Shown: in pieces, positions 1 to 5,740 of the stretch
Layout: each line of letters opens with the position of its first letter
Numbering within the stretch: the stretch's first letter is position 1
Assembly (NCBI GenBank): GCA_037139495.1
Contig: JBAXGG010000024.1
Coordinates: forward strand, 1 to 5,786
Source of the DNA: JAUPVS01 sp037139495
GTDB taxonomy: Bacteria; Patescibacteriota; Saccharimonadia; Saccharimonadales; JAUPVS01
Length of the DNA: 5,786 nucleotides
Reading direction: 5' to 3'
Translations under genes and position numbers: made by a program
Notes under the pieces: model-generated
The model's database searches: none
What the model was told of the DNA's origin: nothing
Seen by the model: only the letters and a program-made list of their open reading frames with translations

Positions 1-53
1 GCAAGAAGCTGTTAACTTCGAGGTTGTCGGTTCGAATCCGACCCCGGGAGCCA
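1..53 (+). tRNA. tRNA-Asn (GTT), 3' portion, cut by the left edge
   Basis: The visible part runs from just before the anticodon stem to an encoded CCA end. The anticodon loop is ctgttaa at 9-15, giving anticodon GTT at 11-13 (asparagine). It is closed by gaag/cttc, with an A-G mismatch at the outermost pair. The variable loop is aggtt. The T arm is gtcgg-ttcgaat-ccgac at 26-42. The 3' acceptor strand cccggga (43-49) is followed by discriminator G at 50, which is the known identity base for tRNA-Asn, and CCA at 51-53. The D arm and the 5' acceptor strand lie outside the window, so pairing of the acceptor stem cannot be checked. Confidence 0.93.
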
Positions 54-113
54 AATTAATTTTTCGTAATGTCAATGTTACTTAATAGTATTACTACTTA
101 ACACCAGGGATAA

Positions 114-145
114 GTTGCTAGATATAAGGCAACATTATTTTATTA
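114..145 (+). terminator. Weak hairpin with T-rich tail, possible tRNA terminator
   Basis: GTTGC (114-118) pairs with GCAAC (129-133) around a 10-base loop, followed by the T-rich run attattttatta. The position, about 60 bases after the tRNA, and the orientation fit a weak intrinsic terminator for the tRNA transcript. The stem has only five pairs, so this is tentative. A second small hairpin, ttcgg/ccgaa, lies at about 167-185 just past the livH stop codon. I see no strong terminator for the minus-strand liv operon in 54-187. Confidence 0.3.
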
Positions 146-187
146 TTCAAGAATTATTATGATAGTTCGGTTAGTGATGCCGAAGTT

Positions 188-1060
188 TTAACGACGTACA
201 TCTCTCTCCTTAAAAATCCCGTTCGGACGGAAAAGTAGGAAGACGATGAGCACTAGGAATGCGATGGCATCTTTCCATTCACCCGAAAACTGCCAGGCAA
301 TAATCTGTTCGATAAATGCTAACAAAAACGCACCAATAATGCCACCGTACCAGTAGCCGATTGTGCCGATGATCGCAGCGATTACCCCCTTAATGAGCCA
401 GCTAAACCCCATGGTCGGTTCGATGCCGGAATCCAGACCAATCAGTATTCCCGTCAAGCCAGTGATAGCTGCGCCAAGGAAAAAAACTTGGCTAATAATT
501 TTGTTAGAGTCTATGCCAATGGATTGTGCTAGGACTGTGTCGTCGCCGACCGCCCTGACTTGTTTACCAAAACGTGTCCACTTGAGCAGCAAGGCCAAGG
601 AGGCGGTTACGACAATCAGTGTTGCCATGATGAGCAGTTGCGGGGTCGTAATAGTCACACCCAAGACGTTGTGGACGGCAAAATCATATTCAAAGCTAAG
701 AATTCTAAAACGGTTGCCAAACATGATTGCAATCGTGGATTGGATGACTACCAGCAAGCCGATAGAGGCTACCATCATTGCCAAAGCTGTTGACCCTTTG
801 TCACGCAGCTTCTTAAAAACTATTTTATCGTAAAGCCAGCCAACCAGGCTCGTAAAAAGCACGGCCAACACGACCGACAGTATTGGGTACATTTCCAAGT
901 TCTGCGTCAGCCAGAAGAATGTATAGCCGCCAATCACCAGCAGTACACCATGCGCCAAATTGAAAAACCGTGTCGTGCAGTATATTAAATTAAATCCAAT
1001 GGCAACCAGCGCGTAGATCGACCCGATAATCAGCGTGTTAATAAGGATTTGTACGATCAC
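188..1060 (-). CDS. livH: Branched-chain amino acid ABC transporter permease, LivH type
   Basis: Integral membrane permease of a Liv/HAAT importer. With LivM it forms the transmembrane channel through which branched-chain or related amino acids enter the cytoplasm. The 290-residue product is mostly hydrophobic with about eight membrane segments, the usual LivH size. The LivH hallmark near the N-terminus is clear: GSIYALVAIGFNLIY (about 13-27), then FFNLAHG (32-38). The cytoplasmic coupling loop that contacts the ATPase is at about 162-184 (TRFGKQVRAVGDD...SIGID), and the family C-terminal motif FRPNGIF is at 277-283. The start is GTG, sharing a GTGA overlap with the stop codon of livF, so the two are translationally coupled and livH is last in the operon. 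No cleavable signal peptide is expected. Family assignment is firm. The exact substrate within the hydrophobic amino acid family cannot be read from the sequence. Confidence 0.95.
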   Translation of the reverse strand: MIVQILINTLIIGSIYALVAIGFNLIYCTTRFFNLAHGVLLVIGGYTFFWLTQNLEMYPILSVVLAVLFTSLVGWLYDKIVFKKLRDKGSTALAMMVASIGLLVVIQSTIAIMFGNRFRILSFEYDFAVHNVLGVTITTPQLLIMATLIVVTASLALLLKWTRFGKQVRAVGDDTVLAQSIGIDSNKIISQVFFLGAAITGLTGILIGLDSGIEPTMGFSWLIKGVIAAIIGTIGYWYGGIIGAFLLAFIEQIIAWQFSGEWKDAIAFLVLIVFLLFRPNGIFKERDVRR

Positions 1061-1809
1061 TTCTTCGGCCCGTATTTGTTCATCAATACTCTTTCAAAGA
1101 TCTTGGTCGACAGAACTTTTTGTGCCGGACCCTCAAAAACAATACTGCCTTTGTCTAAAATGTAAGCGCGGTCGGCGATCTCAAGCGCGGATTTAATGTT
1201 GTGCTCAACAATCACGACCGCCATATTACGCTCTTGACTTATCTTCCGCACAACAGCCAGCACGTCTTTCACGATTTTCGGCGAAAGGCCAACACTTGGC
1301 TCATCAAGCAACAACACCTTTGGCCGCGCCATCAAGCCCCTGGCAATGGCGATCATCTGCTGTTGCCCGCCAGATAACATACCGGCACGGCGGTTGAGCT
1401 TGGGCTTGAGGTTGGGGAAAATGTGCAGCATTTCGGCCAGCCTTTCTTTCAGGACAGCCTGGTCCTTGAGGTTCAACCCTCCGAGCTCTATATTTTCTAA
1501 AACCGATAGTGAAGGGAAAACACGCTTATCCTGGCTGACAAACGATATTCCAAGGTCCTTCATGGCGTTTGAGCTGCATTCGACTTTCTTGCCGCGCCAC
1601 AGCACATCACCGGAAGAAATGGGCGTCAAGCCAAACATCGTTTTCAGAAGTGTCGATTTCCCCGCGCCATTGGGTCCAAGTAAAACGATAACCTCACCCT
1701 CGTTTACATAGACTGAAGCGCCTGATTCTTTGAAATCAAGCGCTAGGACTCCACCGTAATGTACTCTTATTTTTCTGAGACTAAGGAGTTTTGTGTTATT
1801 CTCTACCAA
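1057..1809 (-). CDS. livF: Branched-chain amino acid ABC transporter ATP-binding protein, LivF type
   Basis: Cytoplasmic ATPase that pairs with LivG to power uptake through LivH/LivM. With the chosen TTG start the product is 250 residues, close to the usual LivF length. Motifs in order are A-loop Tyr18 in VHYGG, Walker A GPNGAGKST (45-53), Q-loop Gln93 in FVSQD, signature LSGGQ (145-149), Walker B LLLDE ending in catalytic Glu170, and switch His203 in VEHN. All are intact. The LSGGQQQM signature and the VEHN switch match LivF rather than LivG. The frame stays open upstream to 1902, but that part is a shadow of the binding-protein gene and does not resemble an ABC N-terminus. TTG at 1809 is the only start that places the first beta-strand correctly. 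It overlaps the binding-protein gene by 14 bases, with a purine-rich AAAGG about 14 bases upstream. The start is moderately certain; the function is firm. Confidence 0.92.
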   Translation of the reverse strand: MVENNTKLLSLRKIRVHYGGVLALDFKESGASVYVNEGEVIVLLGPNGAGKSTLLKTMFGLTPISSGDVLWRGKKVECSSNAMKDLGISFVSQDKRVFPSLSVLENIELGGLNLKDQAVLKERLAEMLHIFPNLKPKLNRRAGMLSGGQQQMIAIARGLMARPKVLLLDEPSVGLSPKIVKDVLAVVRKISQERNMAVVIVEHNIKSALEIADRAYILDKGSIVFEGPAQKVLSTKIFERVLMNKYGPKK

Positions 1810-2932
1810 CGTAAACGATCTTGCCTTTCCGGATTTCTTTAATACCGGCTTTATCGACGAGTACACCATCATTGTTGAAGTATACGCCAAGTCCTGCAGC
1901 ACCGTCGTATTTCACTTTGGTGATGTTAATTAACTTGCTGTTGATCTCGGTGTTAGTTGGAACTTTACGTCCGTTACCGGCTGCTTCGGTGGCTTGGACC
2001 AGCAACTTGATTGAGTCGTAAATGTTGGCACCGTAAGGCGATGGATTGTCTTCGTTGTACTTCGCTTTCATCTTCTTTAGATAGTCGCCGGTTGGGTCGG
2101 CTGGGTCGACAAACCACTGGCCTTCGTATAGTTCGAGCTGGGTACTCTGACTAAAGCCTTCAATGCTAGTGATAGGAGTATCGATTCCAGCCTCACGGAG
2201 CTGCTTGGTGATCAGTTCGATCTCTGGCGAGACAGCCATTATGAAGTAGATGTCCGGGTTGGTGTTACGCAGTTTTTGGATGACTGTGCGGAAATCGGTG
2301 TCGCCGGCAGTAAATTCCTGCTTCGTGTTGGCGATAGACTTAGCCTTCAGGCCCTTTTCGACTGCAGCAACGAGACTCTCGCCACCGGCGTTACCTGATT
2401 GAGAAAGCGTCGCGACCGTCTTGATGCCCTTACGCGTGAGCGCTTTTACCATTGTCTCGGCTTCGCTCTCAGGGCTAACGAAGTTGATGTAGTTGTAGGC
2501 GCCGACCGCTGCTTTTGGGTCAGACGAAATGGCGAAGTGCGGCACTTTCGTCTTTTCAGCAATGGGGGCCAAGGCTTGGCCAACGGTGCCAGAAAAGGAC
2601 ATCACACCAGATACTTTGTCGAAGTCGACAAGTTTGTTCAGGGCTGTTACGGATTTTGTTGGGTTTAGCTCGTCGTCCTCAAAAACGAGCTGGTAGGTGT
2701 ACTTAGTGTCCTTTACCTCGCCGTTAGCCAGTTCGGCGCCGTGCTGAATGGACTCGCCAATAAATGCTAAGTCGCCACTCAGCGGCAAAATTACGCCGAG
2801 TTTTACCACAGGTTTGCCTGCGCTTGTTTGTATATTATTTTGATAAAGATAAATGAGAATAACTGCCAAGATAGCGACTACCACTGTTGCCACCAGAACT
2901 GGGAGTTTAAGTAGATTTTTTTTAGCTGTCAT
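1796..2932 (-). CDS. livJ: Branched-chain amino acid ABC transporter substrate-binding protein (LivJ/LivK family), membrane-anchored
   Basis: Extracytoplasmic ligand-binding component of the importer, type I periplasmic-binding fold (Peripla_BP_6 / LivJ family). The ATG at 2932 gives 378 residues. The frame extends upstream to 2995, but the extra 21 residues have no signal character and would cover the promoter. The N-terminus is MTAKKNLLKLP followed by a hydrophobic stretch at about 11-29 and then YLYQNN. There is no lipobox cysteine, so the protein is probably held by an uncleaved N-terminal membrane helix or cleaved as an ordinary signal peptide. Family landmarks are LGVILPLSGDLAFIG (45-59), FEDDELNP followed by the helix leading to KLVD (84-102), and the ligand-site region GVMSFSGTVGQA (109-120). 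The C-terminal lobe carries SPYGANIYDSIKLL, the usual late family motif. It follows livG after 102 bases with its own apparent promoter and overlaps livF. Relatives bind Leu/Ile/Val, other amino acids, amides or urea, so the substrate is inferred from context. Confidence 0.92.
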   Translation of the reverse strand: MTAKKNLLKLPVLVATVVVAILAVILIYLYQNNIQTSAGKPVVKLGVILPLSGDLAFIGESIQHGAELANGEVKDTKYTYQLVFEDDELNPTKSVTALNKLVDFDKVSGVMSFSGTVGQALAPIAEKTKVPHFAISSDPKAAVGAYNYINFVSPESEAETMVKALTRKGIKTVATLSQSGNAGGESLVAAVEKGLKAKSIANTKQEFTAGDTDFRTVIQKLRNTNPDIYFIMAVSPEIELITKQLREAGIDTPITSIEGFSQSTQLELYEGQWFVDPADPTGDYLKKMKAKYNEDNPSPYGANIYDSIKLLVQATEAAGNGRKVPTNTEINSKLINITKVKYDGAAGLGVYFNNDGVLVDKAGIKEIRKGKIVYVGRE

Positions 2933-2939
2933 TGTGTAT

Positions 2940-2948
2940 CTTATAATA
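2940..2948 (-). promoter_or_regulatory. Putative -10 box of the binding-protein gene, leaderless arrangement
   Basis: On the minus strand TATAAG (2945-2940) lies 7 bases before the ATG at 2932, and an overlapping TATTAT occupies 2948-2943. A transcript from this box would begin at or within a few bases of the ATG, and no Shine-Dalgarno sequence precedes it. The best -35 candidate, TTTTGT at 2966-2961, gives a short 15-base spacer and is weak. The surrounding 2933-3034 gap is strongly AT-rich. A promoter here would let the binding protein be made in excess of the channel and ATPases, as is common for such importers. Confidence 0.45.
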
Positions 2949-3034
2949 TAATTGTCCGGAACAAAATGCAAAATAATGATATAAATCTTGTGCAACAGTG
3001 TAATTTATGGAGATAAAAATCATCTTTTGAGTAT

Positions 3035-3760
3035 TCATGCCCCTAAATACACGTCAATCACTTCTTTTTTGGCAAGGACTTTACTGGGATTACCCTCAGC
3101 CAGGATCTTGCCCGAGTCGAGCACGATAACCGTGTCGCACAAGCTGCGAATAAAATCCATGTTGTGGTCAATTAAGATGACCGTTTTGCCGTCCTTCTTC
3201 AGATCTTGCAAGACATTTTTTACCGTGGCGACCATCTCCGGAAAGAGGCCAGATAGCGGCTCATCGAAATAATATGTATCCCCGTTCATAGCCAGGGTAC
3301 GGGCAATCCCCAGCAACTTCCGCTGGCCATAAGACAGATTCTTGGCCAACTCACCGCGTTTTTTCCATAGTCCGACTTTTTTTAGCACTTTTTCGGATTG
3401 TTTAAGATGCGATTCAGTATGCTGCTCGAACAACGACAATAAAACGTTTCGTTTTGTCAAAACTACTAGTATATTATCCAGGACAGTCATCTGCTCGAAC
3501 AGCCGTGCGTCCTGAAAAGTGCGGCTGATGCCAGAGGAGTAATTTTTACTCGGATTAACGCTCTTAATCCCATCTTGCTTTTGAATGTATATCAGGCCCT
3601 TGTCGGCGGGCAGAAACCCCGTGAGCAGGTCTACTAACGTCGATTTACCGCTTCCGTTCGGGCCGATCAGCCCGGTGATCTTTCCGGCCCTGAACTGAAC
3701 TGATACGTCATCAACTGCTCTCACCCCATCGAAATATTTAGCTAGATTCTTTATGCGCAT
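3035..3760 (-). CDS. livG: Branched-chain amino acid ABC transporter ATP-binding protein, LivG type
   Basis: Second cytoplasmic ATPase of the importer, acting with LivF. 241 residues, slightly shorter than the roughly 255 typical of LivG. Motifs in order are A-loop position Phe10 in KYFDG, Walker A GPNGSGKST (33-41), Q-loop Gln83 in SRTFQ, signature LSYGQ (142-146), Walker B YYFDE ending in catalytic Glu167, and switch His199 in IDHNM. The GISRTFQ and LSYGQRKL wording is characteristic of LivG rather than LivF. Two mild oddities: the residue before the switch histidine is Asp rather than the usual Glu, and the Walker B strand is polar/aromatic (TYYFDEP). Neither removes a catalytic residue. 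The ATG follows the livM stop codon after 8 bases, with TATAGG about 7 bases upstream as a weak ribosome site. It is cotranscribed with livM. Confidence 0.93.
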   Translation of the reverse strand: MRIKNLAKYFDGVRAVDDVSVQFRAGKITGLIGPNGSGKSTLVDLLTGFLPADKGLIYIQKQDGIKSVNPSKNYSSGISRTFQDARLFEQMTVLDNILVVLTKRNVLLSLFEQHTESHLKQSEKVLKKVGLWKKRGELAKNLSYGQRKLLGIARTLAMNGDTYYFDEPLSGLFPEMVATVKNVLQDLKKDGKTVILIDHNMDFIRSLCDTVIVLDSGKILAEGNPSKVLAKKEVIDVYLGA

Positions 3761-3768
3761 TGTTTTGC

Positions 3769-4635
3769 CTATAGCTTATATTCTCCCAAAAATCCTTGCG
3801 GCCGATAGAGCATGAAGAGTATCAGGATGAGGCCGTAGATGATGTGGCGCATATCAGCTTCAATTGCGGTCGGCAGGCCGACAAAGCGGATCAACTCTGG
3901 CAATAGCACGATAACGGCGGCTCCGAGGATTGCCCCTTTGTTGTTCGCAAGGCCTCCTAAGATGATCATTGTGAGTACGATAATGGACTCGGTCACAGTA
4001 AATGACACGGGGCTGATATAGGAGAAATAAGTTGCAAAGAGTCCGCCTGCCAGCGCAGCGAGCGCGCTGCTTATAATGAAAGCCGCCAGCTTGTACTTCG
4101 AAGTATCATATCCGAAAACTCCAATCGCTTTCTCGTCCTCGCGTATTGCCCGGAGCACTCGCCCGAATGAACTCATAGCGATCCATTGGCAGATCAGATA
4201 AGTAAATAGCAAAAAGAGCAGTGACAAGCCCAAGATGTGCCAGTTTTCTGATAGTTCAAAACCGAATACGTTGGGACGCGGTATGTTGGCGATCCCTAGC
4301 GGTCCGCCCGTGATAGACTGCCAGTTGACAAAAATCCCTGAAGCCACAATCACAATGCTCAGTGATCCCATCGCAAAATAGTCGCCCCTGAACCGCGACA
4401 ATGCGAAGTCGACCAGATAAGCGATGACACCTACAACAATGGCCGCCAAGACCAGAGCCACAAAGAAATTCAACTCAAATCTTGTCAGCGTTACAGCCAC
4501 AAAGTAGGCGCCGATACCCATAAACGCAGAGGTCGCCATTGAGATAAGCCCGGTGTAGCCCGCCAGCAAATTCAAAGAAAGTGCGAGTATCGCATAAATA
4601 CTTATCAAGATCGCGAGGTGGATGAAATAATCCAT
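3769..4635 (-). CDS. livM: Branched-chain amino acid ABC transporter permease, LivM type
   Basis: Second integral membrane permease, partner of LivH. 288 residues, mostly hydrophobic, with about eight to nine membrane segments. LivM landmarks are LALSLNLLAGYTGLISM (17-33) running into AFMGIGAY (37-44), RGDYFAMGSL (83-92), TGGPLGI (109-115), the cytoplasmic coupling loop SSFGRVLRAIREDEKAIG (155-172), and C-terminal LYRPQGFLGE. The TGG-loop and the RAIREDE loop separate it from LivH. It is the first gene of the locus. The ATG at 4635 is supported by the start of the first membrane helix and by the -10 box just upstream; no Shine-Dalgarno sequence is visible. Compared with the familiar order (binding protein, livH, livM, livG, livF), this locus places livM-livG first and livF-livH last. 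Confidence 0.94.
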   Translation of the reverse strand: MDYFIHLAILISIYAILALSLNLLAGYTGLISMATSAFMGIGAYFVAVTLTRFELNFFVALVLAAIVVGVIAYLVDFALSRFRGDYFAMGSLSIVIVASGIFVNWQSITGGPLGIANIPRPNVFGFELSENWHILGLSLLFLLFTYLICQWIAMSSFGRVLRAIREDEKAIGVFGYDTSKYKLAAFIISSALAALAGGLFATYFSYISPVSFTVTESIIVLTMIILGGLANNKGAILGAAVIVLLPELIRFVGLPTAIEADMRHIIYGLILILFMLYRPQGFLGEYKL

Positions 4636-4643
4636 TAGGTCAA

Positions 4644-4652
4644 CTTATAGCA
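4644..4652 (-). promoter_or_regulatory. Putative extended -10 promoter of livM, leaderless arrangement
   Basis: On the minus strand TGC-TATAAG (4652-4644) is an extended -10 element. It ends 8 bases before the livM ATG at 4635, so transcription would start at or next to the start codon. No recognisable -35 box is present at 16-18 bases, which an extended -10 can compensate for. There is no ribosome-binding sequence between box and ATG. Confidence 0.5.
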
Positions 4653-4697
4653 CAGTCTGCGCAAAACATATAGGCTGCCCACTAGGAAAGCTTCATT

Positions 4698-4709
4698 ACA
4701 ATTAATTGT
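4698..4709. promoter_or_regulatory. 12-base perfect palindrome upstream of the livM promoter
   Basis: ACAATTAATTGT is a perfect dyad centred about 57 bases upstream of the livM -10 box. The spacing would suit an activator or repressor binding site for the transport operon. AT-rich palindromes of this length also arise by chance, and no second copy is seen in the 2933-3034 promoter gap. Confidence 0.2.
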
Positions 4710-4750
4710 CTCCTCGACACCTGGACTTGTGCAAAATGGTTTAGATCACT

Positions 4751-4904
4751 CTCTAAGTTAGAGGCACCCTTGCAACAGTACGCGACCTATCCCAGGTAAC
4801 GCCATAAATATGGCTTCATCTTCTAGCAATGCGTACAATAGTGGAGCCGAGTTTTACTCTTGTGCCGCGCCAAGCGATAACACAAGGCCTAACTACACTG
4901 CGGC
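4751..4904 (+). other. Non-coding stretch with nested stems, possible structured RNA
   Basis: No convincing protein gene lies in 4653-5209. This part contains several complementary segments: CTCTA/TAGAG (4751-4755 with 4759-4763), GGCAC/GTGCC (4763-4767 with 4862-4866), and nested inside them GTACGC/GCGTAC (4778-4783 with 4831-4836). The last encloses ACCT/AGGT and the hairpin GCCATA-aa-TATGGC (4801-4814). An alternative stem GCCGC/GCGGC (4864-4868 with 4900-4904) competes with GTGCC. The stems are short and found by eye, so some will be chance. I compared the region with rnpB, tmRNA, SRP RNA and 6S hallmarks and saw none. The strand is assigned only because the terminator at 5063-5084 reads in this direction. 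Confidence 0.25.
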
Positions 4905-4947
4905 CCAACCAAACCCTGTTTAATTATAGCTATAACTTCCTCTACTG

Positions 4948-5023
4948 TTGTGAGCCAGAGCAAGCAGTCAAATCAGGTGACCAGGTTCCTAAGACCAGTC
5001 CCTGATTGACTCCTTACTCACAA
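4948..5023. repeat. Structured repeat element, copy A
   Basis: A 76-base imperfect palindrome with about 25 pairs. The outer stem is TTGTGAG (4948-4954) with CTCACAA (5017-5023). The middle stem is AGTC-a-AATCAGG (4966-4977) with CCTGATT-GACT (5001-5011). An inner stem GAC (4979-4981) pairs with GTC (4998-5000). The apical hairpin is GGTT-cctaa-GACC (4984-4996). The 5' internal loop holds the sequence aagcag shared with copies B and C, and the apical hairpin is the most conserved part of all three. It could be a structured RNA, a cruciform/recombination site or a small mobile repeat. I recognise no known family. Confidence 0.6.
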
Positions 5024-5062
5024 GGATAGAAAACTAATTTGAATTACACACTGTTACGTTGG

Positions 5063-5084
5063 AACCGCCTGAAAGGGCGGTTTT
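5063..5084 (+). terminator. Intrinsic terminator, plus-strand orientation
   Basis: AACCGCC (5063-5069) pairs perfectly with GGCGGTT (5076-5082) around the six-base loop tgaaag, giving seven pairs, five of them G-C. The T run ttttc overlaps the end of the stem. The tail is short but the stem is strong. It would end a plus-strand transcript coming through 4700-5060, where no protein gene is evident, which supports a non-coding transcript there. The preceding TGGAACCGC resembles the conserved T-box sequence, but no other T-box feature was found. Confidence 0.6.
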
Positions 5085-5131
5085 CAATTTCTGACCCCTA
5101 TACTAGTGTTTCGTTAGTGACCTGTTGCCTA

Positions 5132-5199
5132 TATGGCAACCAAGCAGAGTGAAAGCAGACCAGGTTCCGTGACCAAGCTAGGATGCTATTGTTGCTATA
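5132..5199. repeat. Structured repeat element, copy B
   Basis: Same architecture as copy A with different stem sequences. The outer stem is TATGGCAAC (5132-5140) with GTTGCTATA (5191-5199), nine pairs including one G-T. Middle stems are AGCA (5143-5146) with TGCT (5184-5187) and AGC (5154-5156) with GCT (5177-5179). The apical hairpin is GGTT-ccgt-GACC (5163-5174). The shared core aagcag...gtgaaa...gaccaggttcc is obvious by direct alignment with copies A and C. GGCAAC (5135-5140) can instead pair with the upstream GTTGCC (5124-5129) in a perfect six-pair hairpin with loop tatat, so two mutually exclusive folds exist. It lies directly upstream of the promoter of the 5234 gene. Confidence 0.55.
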
Positions 5200-5218
5200 C
5201 CAATAAAGATTGGTTCAC

Positions 5219-5224
5219 TATAAT
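5219..5224 (+). promoter_or_regulatory. Putative -10 box (TATAAT) of the 5234 gene
   Basis: A consensus TATAAT ends 9 bases before the ATG at 5234. The predicted transcript start would be at about 5230-5234, making the mRNA leaderless or nearly so, in line with the absence of a Shine-Dalgarno sequence. No good -35 box is seen; TTGCTA at 5192-5197 leaves a 21-base spacer. The arrangement mirrors the livM and binding-protein starts in this window. Confidence 0.45.
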
Positions 5225-5233
5225 AAACGTAGA

Positions 5234-5740
5234 ATGACAAATAATCGCGACAAGCCACAACAGATACTGATCCCCATTTTGCAGGAAGCTTCTAGTTGGG
5301 GAGCTGACGATCCGAAAATCTCCAAACCATACTTACTCGCTAAAGGAATAGTGGAGCACCTTGATTGTGATGATTCTGCTAGAGACGAAATAGAATTTCT
5401 AGCAGACAGACTATTAGATAAGCTCGAGTCCGCACTTATGTATTATCAGCTAATAATTGCCGACGACTTTGATAGTAGAAATATCAGCCAAAAGCGCACT
5501 ATATACGAAGGGTTGTACGCAAACCTTTGGAGTTTCTATAAAGGTCGTGTACAGAATTATCTACAAAAAATGGGATGGAACTTGAGCATATTCTTTTGTA
5601 AAGATAAAAATCTTGATAATGAAGCTGCTGATTTCATTGAAAATAACCATAGTTCTAACTTCCTTAACTATGGAGAGCCAAGAAAAGACGAGTCCATCCG
5701 GGCTCGTCTTTTCTTGCTTACGAGCCAGCCTAAGCAGTGA
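5234..5740 (+). CDS. Uncharacterised 168-residue protein between structured repeats
   Basis: I do not recognise this family. From ATG 5234 the product has 168 residues; a TTG at 5210 would add eight, but it lies upstream of the TATAAT and has no ribosome site. The sequence reads like a genuine soluble protein. A predicted amphipathic, acidic helix runs from about 47 to 76 (RDEIEFLADRLLDKLESAL). A Tyr/Trp-rich helical stretch follows at about 92-115 (YEGLYANLWSFYKGRVQNYL). There is no signal peptide, membrane helix or catalytic motif I can name. Codons are visibly AT-richer than in the liv genes, suggesting different ancestry. Residues 149-161 are encoded by a terminator-like hairpin, and the stop codon falls inside repeat copy C, so the last 20 or so residues may be a read-through tail added after loss of an original stop, or a deliberate non-stop design. 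Small orphan genes in such positions are often accessory (toxin, immunity, phage-related), but nothing in the sequence shows which. Confidence 0.72.
   Translation: MTNNRDKPQQILIPILQEASSWGADDPKISKPYLLAKGIVEHLDCDDSARDEIEFLADRLLDKLESALMYYQLIIADDFDSRNISQKRTIYEGLYANLWSFYKGRVQNYLQKMGWNLSIFFCKDKNLDNEAADFIENNHSSNFLNYGEPRKDESIRARLFLLTSQPKQ
5679..5716. terminator. Long terminator-like hairpin inside the 3' end of the 5234 gene
   Basis: A 38-base near-perfect palindrome. A 14-pair arm (5679-5692 with 5703-5716) extends by T-G and two C-G pairs to the tetraloop atcc, 17 pairs in all. The G-C-rich core GACGAGTCC/GGGCTCGTC is flanked by aagaaaa on the left and ttttcttgctt on the right, the layout of a bidirectional intrinsic terminator. 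It sits wholly within the open reading frame, ending 21 bases before the stop codon at 5738. Confidence 0.7.

Noticed and set aside
1..53. tRNA-Asn 3' end as an attachment site for an integrated element.
   Set aside because: No direct repeat of the tRNA 3' end occurs elsewhere in the window, and the adjacent genes are ordinary transport genes.
363..833. Long plus-strand open frames opposite livH, livF, the binding protein, livG and livM.
   Set aside because: They are antisense shadows of strongly conserved transporter genes, with no promoter or ribosome site and no protein-like character.
2933..2995. Longer N-terminus of the binding protein starting at ATG 2995.
   Set aside because: The added residues would precede the clear signal/anchor sequence, cover the promoter gap, and are encoded by strongly AT-rich non-coding-like sequence.
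4829..5005. 58-codon plus-strand ORF starting with ATG and ending inside repeat copy A.
   Set aside because: No Shine-Dalgarno sequence or nearby -10 box. Its second half is simply a reading of the structured repeat, the equivalent frame in copy C is closed by a stop, and the composition does not look protein-like.
5040..5086. T-box riboswitch end, suggested by TGGAACCGC followed by a terminator.
   Set aside because: No Stem I with specifier loop or AGTA motif upstream, no separate antiterminator strand, and the downstream gene has its own promoter and is not an amino-acid-related gene. The match is part of an ordinary terminator stem.
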